This document shows, piece after piece, positions 1 through 8,377 of a DNA stretch of 64,000 nucleotides. Within the stretch, counting starts at the first letter, position 1; each line of letters opens with the position of its first letter. A model generated the notes under the pieces. The model had not been told where the DNA came from and ran no database searches. It saw nothing but the letters and a program-made list of their open reading frames with translations. The DNA lies in the NCBI GenBank assembly GCA_964639765.1, contig CAZXEN010000002.1, forward strand, positions 1-64,000, read 5' to 3'. Origin of the DNA: Scybalousia_A sp964639765. Its GTDB lineage: Bacteria; Bacteroidota; Bacteroidia; Bacteroidales; P3. The translations under genes were made by a program, and so were the position numbers.

Positions 1-1404
1 ACTATTTCCTATTGTAACAGATGTTAAACTAGATTTTTGATACATAAAATAAGAAGGAATAGTTTGTACAGAATCACCAATATTTACTGTTGTAATATTA
101 TCACAGCCGTCAAGCCAATGATAATCATAACTAAATCCATCCCCACTACAATTTACAGCATTATAATTTATTGTTGTTAATCCTGTGCAATTACTGAAAG
201 CATACTTACGAATAGTCGTAACACTATTTGGGATAGTAACGTCCGTTAAACTTGTACATTCATCAAAAGCCCCCCATTCAATAGTTGTAACACTATTTGG
301 GATTGTAACAGATGTTAAACTTGTGCAACCAGCAAAAGTTCCCCATTCAATAGTTGTAACACTATTAGGAATAGTAACAGATGTTAAACCTGTGCAACTA
401 ATGAAAGCAGCACTACCAATACTTGTAACACTATTAGGAATAGTAATAGAAGTTAAACCTGTGCAATTATAGAAAGCAGAACGACCTATACTTGTAACAC
501 TGTTAGGAATAGTAATAGAAGTTAAACCTGTGCAATCATAGAAAGCAGAACTACCTATACTTGTAACACTGTTAGGAATAGTAATAGAAGTTAAACCTGT
601 GCAATTATCGAAAGCAGAACTACCTATACTTGTAACACTGTTAGGAATAGTAACAGATGTTAAACCTGTACAAAATCTAAAAACGGCAGTATCAATAATA
701 GATATACTATTAGGTATATCTACACTTGTTAAGTTTATGCAACTATCCAAGGCATTTCTACCAATGCTTGTAACACTATTTGGAATAGTAATAGAAGTTA
801 AACCGGTACATTTATAGAAAGCAGCATAACCAATACTTGTAACACTATTAGGAATAGTAACAGATGTTAAACCTGTACAAAATCTAAAAACGGCAGTATC
901 AATAATAGATATACTATTAGGTATATCTACACTTGTTAAGTTTATGCAACTATCCAAGGCATTTCTACCAATGCTTGTAACACTATTTGGAATAGTAATA
1001 GAAGTTAAACCGGTACATTTATAGAAAGCAGCATAACCAATACTTGTAACACTGTTAGGGATTGTGACAGAAGTTAATCCTAAGCAGTATCCAAATGCCC
1101 ATTTAGAAATGCTTGTAACACTATTTCCTATTGTAACAGAGGTTAAACCTATAGAGTTATAGAAAGCAAAATAACCAATACTTGTAACACTATAAGTAGT
1201 GCCATTGTAGGTTACTGTTGATGGAATGGTAACACTACCGGAATAAGAATTTAAATTTGTACTCTGATATGTTACACTTACTGTTGTACCATCGGAATTT
1301 ATATTGTAATAAATTCCATCTACAACAAAATCGTATGCAAATACATTTGCACTTAACACTGTTGCAAAAACCATTGCAACTAACAACTTTAATAGTTTAT
1401 TCAT
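1..1404 (-). CDS. BspA-like leucine-rich-repeat secreted protein (3' end beyond the window)
   Basis: An open frame of 468 codons runs from the ATG at 1404 to the window edge without a stop, so the C-terminus is missing. Residues 1-23 form a signal peptide (MNKLLKLL start, alanine-rich cleavage region ending NVFA). After about 55 residues of lead-in the protein is a chain of 23-residue repeats with the core pattern LTSVTIPNSVTSIG followed by an aromatic/aliphatic block and a Cys-x-GL turn. That pattern is the LRR_5 / BspA family, found in surface proteins of Bacteroidota and in some parasites and often involved in adhesion. A T9SS or other anchor would be expected in the missing part. The array contains a perfect recent duplication. 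Function beyond surface binding cannot be assigned. Confidence 0.85.
   Translation of the reverse strand, partial: MNKLLKLLVAMVFATVLSANVFAYDFVVDGIYYNINSDGTTVSVTYQSTNLNSYSGSVTIPSTVTYNGTTYSVTSIGYFAFYNSIGLTSVTIGNSVTSISKWAFGYCLGLTSVTIPNSVTSIGYAAFYKCTGLTSITIPNSVTSIGRNALDSCINLTSVDIPNSISIIDTAVFRFCTGLTSVTIPNSVTSIGYAAFYKCTGLTSITIPNSVTSIGRNALDSCINLTSVDIPNSISIIDTAVFRFCTGLTSVTIPNSVTSIGSSAFDNCTGLTSITIPNSVTSIGSSAFYDCTGLTSITIPNSVTSIGRSAFYNCTGLTSITIPNSVTSIGSAAFISCTGLTSVTIPNSVTTIEWGTFAGCTSLTSVTIPNSVTTIEWGAFDECTSLTDVTIPNSVTTIRKYAFSNCTGLTTINYNAVNCSGDGFSYDYHWLDGCDNITTVNIGDSVQTIPSYFMYQKSSLTSVTIGNS
641..1053 (-). repeat. Perfect 206-bp tandem duplication inside the LRR array
   Basis: Positions 641-846 and 848-1053 are identical base for base, with a period of 207 bp, which is 69 codons or three 23-residue LRR units. 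Flanking units share only the protein consensus. The period keeps the reading frame. Perfect identity, including silent positions, indicates a recent unequal exchange or slippage event. Confidence 0.9.
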
Positions 1405-1509
1405 TTGTTTTGTATGCAGTTATATACCATTGCACCCTTCGGTTTTTAGATTTATAATAATATTAACTGATAAACATAAAAAAGAATTATCGTGAACTTT
1501 TCTTATTTG

Positions 1510-1627
1510 TTCGTTGATGGTCTGGACTCCTAAATCTCCAAATAAGTAAGCTCACGATTTGGCACCGTGAGCATTACAACTTACTTATTCTTAGAGATTA
1601 TGTTGAAATTGTCCAGACTTCAACGAA
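1510..1627 (-). ncRNA. Long structured hairpin in the 5' leader of the LRR gene
   Basis: The 118 bases form an extended imperfect hairpin. From outside inward the paired arms are 1510-1517 with 1620-1627 (TTCGTTGA type), 1520-1527 with 1611-1618 (GTCTGGAC), 1533-1538 with 1594-1599 (AATCTC/GAGATT), 1541-1549 with 1581-1589 (AATAAGTAA/TTACTTATT), and 1550-1556 with 1566-1572 (GCTCACG/CGTGAGC), closing a 9-base loop. Asymmetric internal loops separate the helices. A minus-strand promoter lies just upstream (1688-1716), so the element would sit in a ~280-nt leader before the ATG at 1404. No known riboswitch class is recognised. It could be a cis-regulatory RNA, a small RNA or a mobile palindrome. 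Confidence 0.5.
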
Positions 1628-1687
1628 TAAAAATAAATAGCGTAATGCTTTTCTATGTTATAGAATAATTCTACAATTATTCATTTG

Positions 1688-1716
1688 CAAAGATATAAAA
1701 CTTTTCTCTTCTGCAA
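1688..1716 (-). promoter_or_regulatory. Bacteroidota-type promoter for the LRR gene
   Basis: On the minus strand TTG (1714-1716) is followed after 18 bases by TATCTTTG (1688-1695), an exact TAnnTTTG -7 box. It directs transcription through the hairpin at 1510-1627 toward the LRR gene. Confidence 0.55.
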
Positions 1717-1738
1717 GAAAAAAGAAAACAAAATTTGA

Positions 1739-1778
1739 TAAAAAAAAAGGAACATACCTTTTTTAAGATATGTTCCTT
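1739..1778 (-). terminator. Intrinsic terminator after the T9SS surface protein gene
   Basis: Arms 747-756 and 769-778 within 1739-1778 (AAGGAACATA/TATGTTCCTT) pair around a 12-base loop and are followed on the minus strand by a run of eight T. It lies 22 bases past the stop of the 1800-5285 gene. Confidence 0.8.
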
Positions 1779-1799
1779 GATGATTTTTATTTGGAAATC

Positions 1800-4700
1800 T
1801 TATCTCTTGATTAGTTTTTCTGTACGAACAGAGTTAGCAGTCTGTATCCTTATATAATATACTCCAGAGGCAAGTGCTGAACTTGAAATCTCAAGACTTT
1901 CTTGTCCTGCTGCAAGTTTTGCGGTTGAAATCACTCTGCCAGCCTGGTCGGTAACTACTATTGCGGCTTCTTCATTCAAGCCCTTGACAATCAATGTTGC
2001 ATTGTCTGATGCAGGATTTGGATATACAGATGCGGAATATTCGTTTTCCACCTCTGCAATGCCGCTGTTATGGACAAGAGTCAGAACATATTCCTGAGGA
2101 CAGCCGTTTTCATCTTCTTCTGTTATGGTGTATGTTCCATATTCTGAATATTCTTCGCCGTGATATGTATATGGAAGTTCTGCATTGCCAAGAGTTACTT
2201 GTTCATTTATTGGAGTGTTTTCAGCAAGAACAACAAGTGTGACGGTATAAACAGTATCACAGTCACCTTCCTGACCTGCTACCGTTATTGTGTTTGTTCC
2301 CTCTGCAATAGCTTGTCCGTTGAATACTGCACTTTCTCCATAACATACAGTGATTGTTTCCTCTGCTGTGTTTAGTGGAAGAACTGTAAGGTTGAGAGTT
2401 GCTGTGGAATCACAACCTGCTGCATTGGTTAATGTTGTTGTGTATGTTCCTGTTTCTGAGTAAGTGTTTCCGTTGAATTCGTATGATTCTCCTGCACAGA
2501 TTGTTTCTGTTGTTGTGGAAGAAGTAGGAGTGCATGGAATTTCTTCACCAGCTGTATAAACAAAGTTGTCAACACAGAAATAAGAAGGAATAAGCATACC
2601 ATAACTGTTTGCATAGTTGGATTCCAAACAGAATACTATCTTGGCAACTTCTCCAAATGAAGATAAATCAAGCCATTTCCAGTCTTTGTAGGCTGTTCCG
2701 TTTTGAGTGATATAAACAGACACAGAACCGGCTGTTGTTCCGTCAGTGCGATAGCCTGTAGCTACTACCTTATGATAGCCTGGCTGGTTGTCGTTTGTAG
2801 AACCTGTGTAGGTATAGGAAGCCATAGAGTGGGAAACATATACTCCCTGTGGAATGAAACTGGAATTATTATTGCTTGAACTTACAACATTATGAGTAAC
2901 ACCAGCCCATGCTCCTGCATCATATCCTTGCATATAAGTATATCCAGGACCTTCTACTCCGGCAAGAGCAGAAGAAACATAATAGTCTGGAGAAACTCCA
3001 TTGCCGGAAGCTGTTGTGCTTGTACCGTTTGAAGCACCAAAGCCCATAGCCATAAACCATCCCATCATATCATAGCCTATTCCTTCAAAATTCAATCCTG
3101 CTGAAACATGATCCTTGTAATAGTATGTAAGTTCCATATCTTCGTCTTCTTCTGTACGTGTATAGTTTGTTGTACTTACTATTTCGTATGTGTTGGCAGC
3201 AGAAAGGAATGTTGCATCTTCAAAATCTGCTATAAGATATTGTTCTCCTCCGTTGTAGATACCAATGCCGGCAAGACAATATCCGCCAATGTTGTCATCA
3301 ACAAGACGAACCAAGCGTATATTGTTTTTATCCAGATTGTCGTTATCAGACAAATCACTTAAATCATAAGCAACGCCAAATCCAGTTGCAAGAACAGGAG
3401 TCTTATCTGCAAAACGGAAGAAATTAACTCCATTGGAAGAAACTTCAACAAAAGCTTGTCCGTCATCTTCATTGTTATTGTTGGCAAAGACAACAAAATC
3501 CGCACCATCACCATTAACGACAGGTCTGTCAAAAGTAGCAGTGGCTGTTCCACCAAGAATAGCTACATACTCAGTAGTTGTTGCCTGACCGATAGCATCA
3601 TAATAGTTGCCTGTAGTTACAGTACTTGAGCGTTTTACTTCCATACCTTTTGCCCATGCAACAATGTTTTCGTCTGTCATTTGAGGAGCGTCAGGAGTAG
3701 AGGTTTTTGTTGTGAATGTAATTACAGCAGATGCTTCTGAAAGATTTGTCTCGGAACATTTTGCAACAATATAGCATTCGTAGGTTGTTCCTTCCTGAAG
3801 ATTTTCAAGAGTAGTAAACAAATTTCCATTTACTTCATGGGAAGCATATTCAACAGATCCTTGAACACGATAATAAACTATAAACTGAGTTGCTGTTTCA
3901 CTTTCCCAGAATAGTGTTGCCTGAGTATCTTCTATCCATGTTTCTTGAGAGCGGAACTGTGCAGGTGTTTCACAAACAGGTTCTACAGCACTCTGGCTAA
4001 GTTCTACGTCATCAATATAGTATCTGCTTGCATTACACATAAAAGCTATGTATCTTGCACTTCCTGTATAGGAAGAAAGATCAACAGTATATTCAGCCCA
4101 AGCATTGGAAGAAGGACTTACTGCAAACAATGTGTCAAAAGTAGTTGCATCATCTTTGTCAGACATCACTCCTACGGTTATTCTGTTTCCTGCTGAACCA
4201 CGTTTTCCCCAGAATTTCAGAGAAAGAGTATTCAATGCTATATTGTCTGCTATTTCCGGCATAACGGCAACAACCTGCGTGTTTGGAGCAGCTTGTAAAT
4301 ATAATCCGCCATTACCTGAATGTTTCGTAGTATTTACATTGGGAATATTGCCTGTTGTTATTTTTGTCCAGCAGGTAGGATAAGGATAAACACCGCCTCC
4401 TGTTATTCCGTAAGATTCAAAATCTTCTGTATAAGGGAATGAACTTATTGTACATTCATCTCCTTGTGAGGCAAGAGTAGTAAAAGTAAGATGCTGGCTT
4501 TCTGCAGAAAGGCTTCCTTCTCCGCAATCTTTTACAATATAGCACTCATAATTGGTTCCGGAAGCAAGATTTTCCATAGTATATGTTACTTCACTTGCAA
4601 TACTGTAAGATGTATAAGAACTTTCTCCTTCTGCTTTAAGATAAAGAGTGTAGTTTGCAGGCAAAGTGCCAAGATATATTATAGCAGAGTTTTCTGTAAT

Positions 4701-5285
4701 AAAATCTATGTGAAGATTGCTTGGAAGTAAACAAGGCAATGGCTCATCGTTAGGAGCAGTAATGGCAGTATATGTTCCACTCTGAGCAAAACAATCATCC
4801 CAATCGCTCAAGTCTATTGCTTTCAGCTCTATACTTATCCAACGGTTTCCAGAAATAATAAAAGATGACATTCCGACAGGAGTATCTGTACAATCTTCTT
4901 TAAGACAAAGATAATCATAACCATTCATGTAAGCCGAGTATTCAAAGATACCGTCCTCATCATAGTCAAAACCAAAGTCATTAAGCATAGAACCGGATAC
5001 ATCCATATCAAAACGGGAATCAGTATATGCGATTCCCGTCAAAGCATCTTCCAAAGTGATGTTGTTTCCGTTCCAACGGTATCCGATAACAAAGTTATCA
5101 TATGGTTCATCTGAGTTGTAGGACAGAACTATCGCTATTTCATTGCTTCCGTTTCCTATCCAATACTCAATATCTTCGGCAGTGAACACCCCATTTGGAG
5201 CTGTGGATGTCAGAGTTTGTGCCTGCAGGGTAAATCCCAGCGTTGTTATTAAAGCAAACAACAAGCTTACAATACGTTTTTTCAT
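1800..5285 (-). CDS. T9SS-exported multidomain surface protein with DUF4465-like domain, under B12 riboswitch
   Basis: The 1161-residue protein has a signal peptide (1-23, ending LQAQ). Two fibronectin type III-like domains (about 185-272 and 443-530) flank a jelly-roll/MAM-like domain (about 277-437, with FPYTEDFES and YIDDVELS). A surface-protein domain follows (about 540-680), then a DUF4465-like domain (about 690-925, with GVYVSHSMASYTYT, WKWLDLSSFGEV and YFCVDNFVY). Near the end are repeats with TICAGESYEFNG/CDSTATLNLTV, and a C-terminal type IX secretion sorting domain (YPNPASDNATL ... GVYYIRIQT ... LIKR). A cobalamin riboswitch precedes the gene. DUF4465 and the preceding domain type occur in B12-uptake loci of Bacteroides, so a role in corrinoid capture is inferred; no BtuB is adjacent. 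An adhesin-like role is the alternative. Confidence 0.85.
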   Translation of the reverse strand: MKKRIVSLLFALITTLGFTLQAQTLTSTAPNGVFTAEDIEYWIGNGSNEIAIVLSYNSDEPYDNFVIGYRWNGNNITLEDALTGIAYTDSRFDMDVSGSMLNDFGFDYDEDGIFEYSAYMNGYDYLCLKEDCTDTPVGMSSFIISGNRWISIELKAIDLSDWDDCFAQSGTYTAITAPNDEPLPCLLPSNLHIDFITENSAIIYLGTLPANYTLYLKAEGESSYTSYSIASEVTYTMENLASGTNYECYIVKDCGEGSLSAESQHLTFTTLASQGDECTISSFPYTEDFESYGITGGGVYPYPTCWTKITTGNIPNVNTTKHSGNGGLYLQAAPNTQVVAVMPEIADNIALNTLSLKFWGKRGSAGNRITVGVMSDKDDATTFDTLFAVSPSSNAWAEYTVDLSSYTGSARYIAFMCNASRYYIDDVELSQSAVEPVCETPAQFRSQETWIEDTQATLFWESETATQFIVYYRVQGSVEYASHEVNGNLFTTLENLQEGTTYECYIVAKCSETNLSEASAVITFTTKTSTPDAPQMTDENIVAWAKGMEVKRSSTVTTGNYYDAIGQATTTEYVAILGGTATATFDRPVVNGDGADFVVFANNNNEDDGQAFVEVSSNGVNFFRFADKTPVLATGFGVAYDLSDLSDNDNLDKNNIRLVRLVDDNIGGYCLAGIGIYNGGEQYLIADFEDATFLSAANTYEIVSTTNYTRTEEDEDMELTYYYKDHVSAGLNFEGIGYDMMGWFMAMGFGASNGTSTTASGNGVSPDYYVSSALAGVEGPGYTYMQGYDAGAWAGVTHNVVSSSNNNSSFIPQGVYVSHSMASYTYTGSTNDNQPGYHKVVATGYRTDGTTAGSVSVYITQNGTAYKDWKWLDLSSFGEVAKIVFCLESNYANSYGMLIPSYFCVDNFVYTAGEEIPCTPTSSTTTETICAGESYEFNGNTYSETGTYTTTLTNAAGCDSTATLNLTVLPLNTAEETITVCYGESAVFNGQAIAEGTNTITVAGQEGDCDTVYTVTLVVLAENTPINEQVTLGNAELPYTYHGEEYSEYGTYTITEEDENGCPQEYVLTLVHNSGIAEVENEYSASVYPNPASDNATLIVKGLNEEAAIVVTDQAGRVISTAKLAAGQESLEISSSALASGVYYIRIQTANSVRTEKLIKR

Positions 5286-5451
5286 CTTTTTTTAACGTTT
5301 TTTTTGTTTTGTTAATTAATATTTAAAAACATATCGTAAAATTCTCCTGTAAAAGAATGGAAAAGAAAAACTAACAAGTATCAGCCATAATACATCTTAG
5401 AATTGCTTTCTTATCGTCTCTTTAATACCCGAAAGTTACGATTTTTGTTTG

Positions 5452-5628
5452 TCAAATTCAAGGCAGGTCTTCTGACTCGTTCCTATTGTTGAAGTCTTCT
5501 CATCTCTTTTTCAAGAAACAATGACCGGTGTCTCAACAATATTTCTTTGCAGAGGAACTTACAGCTACGGGTATAGTCCAGGCTTTGCACCTGATTCCCT
5601 ATTAATCTGACAAGAACCCCGAATTTGA
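5452..5628 (-). promoter_or_regulatory. Cobalamin (B12) riboswitch
   Basis: Read on the minus strand the region contains the class signatures in order: GGGAATCAGGTG, AAAGCCTGGAC, CCCGTAGCTGTAAG, CCGGTCATTG and the 3' B12-box portion GAGTCAGAAGACCTGCC. Outer helix P1 pairs 5621-5628 with 5452-5459 (TCAAATTC/GAATTTGA). It ends about 170 bases before the start codon of the 1161-residue surface protein. In this RNA family AdoCbl or related cobalamin binding normally turns expression off. Sequence match to the class is strong; the regulated gene is inferred from position and strand. Confidence 0.93.
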
Positions 5629-5633
5629 GACTG

Positions 5634-5641
5634 CAAAACTA
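5634..5641 (-). promoter_or_regulatory. -7 box for the riboswitch transcript
   Basis: The minus strand reads TAGTTTTG, matching TAnnTTTG, just upstream of helix P1 of the riboswitch, placing the start of transcription at about 5627. No clear -33 TTTG was found. Confidence 0.5.
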
Positions 5642-5766
5642 ATACTTTTTTCACACATGGAAAGAATAGAAGAACGAATAAAATGTTTTTTCTCCTGAAA
5701 ATACTCAAAGCAGGGTATGGTATTTATATTTTCAGTTCTGTTTTCCCTCATTTCAATTTTCTTTTG

Positions 5767-5774
5767 TATATTTG
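5767..5774 (+). promoter_or_regulatory. -7 box for the TPP-enzyme gene
   Basis: TATATTTG matches TAnnTTTG exactly, 22 bases before the ATG at 5797. A clear -33 element is not visible. Confidence 0.45.
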
Positions 5775-5796
5775 CACAATCTTAATATAGTATATC

Positions 5797-7581
5797 ATGG
5801 AACAGTTTTTTTATACTTCGGAAAAGAATATTCTTTTATTGATTGCATTACTGAAGAAATACAATATAAGAAAAGTAGTTGCTTCTCCAGGTGCAACAAA
5901 TGTAACCTTTGTAAGCAGTATTCAACGAGATAATTTTTTTGAAATATACTCATGTGTTGATGAACGAAGTGCAGGATATATGGCTGTGGGACTAAGTGAA
6001 GAAAGCGGAGAACCCGTTCTTCTTTCCTGTACCGGAGCTACTGCTTCTCGTAACTATCTGCCTGCATTGACAGAAGCATATTACAGAAAACTACCTATTA
6101 TTGCTTGTACTTCTGCACAGAATTTCCATAATATAGGTCATCTTATCGCACAGGTTATCAACAGAAACAATCCTCCAAGTGATGTAATCCTTAAGTCAGT
6201 GAATATTTCTTCTATAAATAATGAATCAGACAGATGGTTTGCAGAAATAAAACTAAATGATGTTCTTGAAGAACTTTTCCATAGAGGAGGAGGACCTATA
6301 CATATTAATTTAGAAACAAAATACTCTTTGGATTATTCTGTTAAAGAACTTCCTAAAGTAAGAAAAATAAGTAGGATAACAAATTTAACTAAAGATTTAC
6401 CACAACTTCCGCAGGGAAAGATAGGAGTCTTTGTGGGTTCTCATAAAAAATGGACAAGCGAAGAGAGTTTGGCATTAGAGAATTTTGCTATATCCAATAA
6501 TGCTATAGTCTTTGTTGATCATACAAGTAATTATCATGGAAAGAATGCTTTAAACTATTCCATTAAAGGTTCGCAAGAGGTTCATCATAACGAACCAAGT
6601 TTTGATGTAATCATACACATAGGGGAGGTGAGCGGTGATTATTACACCATGCGTCTGATGAAAAGAACAAAAGAAGTGTGGAGAGTTAATCCCGACGGAG
6701 AGTTGAGAGACACTTTCAAAAAACTTTCTTATGTATTTGAAATGTCTGAACAAGAGTTCTTTGAGAAATACACATCAAATAAAGATTTATCTAATCAAGA
6801 CCTTTCAAATAACACCTTCTATCAAGAATGTTTGGCTGAAAAAAACAGGTTGATTTCTCTTATACCTGATTTGCCTTTTTCTAATATCTATATAGCACAA
6901 CAGCTGGCAGACAAACTGCCTGAAAATTCCGTTCTGCATCTTGGAATACTTAACTCTTTGCGAGCGTGGAATTTATTTGATATTCCGAACAGCGTGAATG
7001 CTTTCTCCAATGTAGGAGGTTTTGGTATAGACGGCTGTTTGTCTTCCTTGATAGGGGCTTCTCTTGCGGACAAGGAAAGACTTTTCTTTGGCATCTTTGG
7101 GGATTTGGCTACCTTTTATGATATGAATATCTTGGCTAACAGACATTTAGGAAATAATCTTAGAATAATGCTTGTCAATAATGGATTGGGGCAGGAGTTT
7201 AAGAACTTCAATCACCCGGGTTCAAGATTTGGCGAACATACTGATGATTTTATTGCAGCCAAAGGTCATAACGGAAGACAGTCTCCTTGTCTTATAAAGC
7301 ATTTTACAGAGGATTTGGGGTTTGAATACTTGTCTGCAAAGAGCAAAGCGGAATTTCTGGAAGTCTATCCTATGTTTTTGGACAGCAGAGTGGGAGAGAA
7401 GCCGATGTTTTTTGAGGTCTTTACTGATTCAGACGAAGAAAACCAAGCCTTGCATTCAATAAAATATATAGAGAAGCCTTCACAAACGGAGAAAATCACC
7501 ACTGCTGTAAAACAGACAGTAAAAACCACTGTCGGCAAAGCGGCATTTGATAAATTAAAGAATTCCCTGCTGAAAAAATAA
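5797..7581 (+). CDS. Thiamine-pyrophosphate-dependent enzyme, MenD-like
   Basis: The 594-residue protein has the acetolactate synthase/MenD fold order: N-terminal pyrimidine-binding domain with SPGATN (30-35) and the cofactor-activating Glu in VDERSAGYMAVG, a middle domain, and a C-terminal diphosphate-binding domain with GGFGIDGCLSSLIG and the GD...NN signature (GIFGDLATFYDMN to LVNNGLG). MenD itself makes SEPHCHC in menaquinone synthesis. Here the SPGSRS-type loop of MenD is SPGATN, and no other men gene is nearby, so a decarboxylase/ligase in surface polysaccharide or another pathway is equally possible. The gene stands alone between a divergent promoter region and a convergent rnhB. The C-terminal ~40 residues are Lys/Thr-rich and look like an extension. 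Confidence 0.8.
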   Translation: MEQFFYTSEKNILLLIALLKKYNIRKVVASPGATNVTFVSSIQRDNFFEIYSCVDERSAGYMAVGLSEESGEPVLLSCTGATASRNYLPALTEAYYRKLPIIACTSAQNFHNIGHLIAQVINRNNPPSDVILKSVNISSINNESDRWFAEIKLNDVLEELFHRGGGPIHINLETKYSLDYSVKELPKVRKISRITNLTKDLPQLPQGKIGVFVGSHKKWTSEESLALENFAISNNAIVFVDHTSNYHGKNALNYSIKGSQEVHHNEPSFDVIIHIGEVSGDYYTMRLMKRTKEVWRVNPDGELRDTFKKLSYVFEMSEQEFFEKYTSNKDLSNQDLSNNTFYQECLAEKNRLISLIPDLPFSNIYIAQQLADKLPENSVLHLGILNSLRAWNLFDIPNSVNAFSNVGGFGIDGCLSSLIGASLADKERLFFGIFGDLATFYDMNILANRHLGNNLRIMLVNNGLGQEFKNFNHPGSRFGEHTDDFIAAKGHNGRQSPCLIKHFTEDLGFEYLSAKSKAEFLEVYPMFLDSRVGEKPMFFEVFTDSDEENQALHSIKYIEKPSQTEKITTAVKQTVKTTVGKAAFDKLKNSLLKK

Positions 7582-7681
7582 ATCAGGATTTCATGAAAAA
7601 ACATCAAGATTTCAGATAAAAAAACCAACTCTTTTTACCTTAAACATCAAGATTTTTTTCCAAAAAACCAACTCTTTTTTC
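7581..7681. repeat. Modular intergenic repeat, copy A
   Basis: Between two convergent genes, the pair CATCAAGATTT ... CCAACTCTTTTT occurs twice in direct order (7601-7636 and 7642-7681), preceded by an ATCAGGATTTC word at 7582-7592. Adjacent copies give an A/T-flanked structure that may also end transcription from both sides. It belongs to the family seen at 13311, 19043, 25562, 43564 and 57608. Confidence 0.7.
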
Positions 7682-7686
7682 AGAAA

Positions 7687-8283
7687 CTAAAAAAGTGTAG
7701 GTTCTTCAAGCAGGTTGAATGTTTTGCGATGCAAGGGAGTTATGCCGAAATCCTTGATGGCTTGTCTGTGCTGCTTGGTCGGATAACCCTTGTTTTGTTT
7801 CCAATGGTATTGAGGATAGGTTTTGTCCAATTCAATCATGGCATCGTCCCTGTAAGTCTTGGCAAGTATGGATGCAGCAGCAACAGACATATACGTGGCA
7901 TCTCCTTTTACTATCGTTTTATAAGGAATACCCGATTCAGTACTGAACCTGTTGCCGTCAATAAGCAAAAAATCAGGTCTTGTTTTCAAGGATTTGACAG
8001 CCCTATTCATGGCTTCTATGCTTGCAGCGAGGATATTTGTGTCGTCAATTTCCGTGTTTGTTACCTCACAGACAGCAAAGGCTATGGCTTTTTCCTGTAT
8101 AATGTCCCTGAGAATACGTCTTTGTTTGTCGGAAAGTTGTTTTGAGTCGTTGAGAAGATCGTTTTTGAAATCCTTTGGCAGAATTACTGCAGCAGCAAAG
8201 ACACTTCCAGCCAGACAACCTCGTCCTGCTTCATCACAACCGCACTCCAGATTGTATTTGTCGTCGTAATATGGCTTTAACAT
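7687..8283 (-). CDS. rnhB: Ribonuclease HII
   Basis: The 198-residue protein cleaves the RNA strand of RNA-DNA hybrids and removes ribonucleotides from DNA. The family signature GCDEAGRG is at residues 15-22, with the catalytic Asp-Glu pair; further acidic residues lie in LLIDGN (about 105-110) and the segment TYRDDAMIELD. Length and order fit RNase HII, and the C-terminus (PLHRKTFN) is typical of the family. It sits 94 bases after purQ on the same strand, separated by a hairpin, and converges on the TPP-enzyme gene. Confidence 0.95.
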   Translation of the reverse strand: MLKPYYDDKYNLECGCDEAGRGCLAGSVFAAAVILPKDFKNDLLNDSKQLSDKQRRILRDIIQEKAIAFAVCEVTNTEIDDTNILAASIEAMNRAVKSLKTRPDFLLIDGNRFSTESGIPYKTIVKGDATYMSVAAASILAKTYRDDAMIELDKTYPQYHWKQNKGYPTKQHRQAIKDFGITPLHRKTFNLLEEPTLF

Positions 8284-8303
8284 CCTTTTCTTTTATAAAG
8301 CAA

Positions 8304-8347
8304 GTTAAGGCTGATTAAAGATTTTTCAAAATCCAACCAACCTTAAC
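8304..8347. repeat. Inverted repeat between purQ and rnhB
   Basis: GTTAAGG (8304-8310) pairs with CCTTAAC (8341-8347), with further imperfect pairing inward and a GATTTT/AAAATC inner helix. On the minus strand it follows purQ, but no T-run follows, so it may be a processing hairpin or weak terminator. Confidence 0.45.
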
Positions 8348-8377
8348 ATTGTCAACAAATTTATTAATTAAAAAAAA

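Noticed and set aside
1..1200. Regularly spaced direct repeats, possible CRISPR array
   Set aside because: The period is 69 bases (23 codons), the repeats translate to LRR units and the frame is open throughout, so this is a coding repeat.
1510..1627. Possible integron attC site or transposon end
   Set aside because: No RYYYAAC/GTTRRRY core pair at the ends, no cassette-like genes and no integrase nearby; promoter context fits a leader RNA better.
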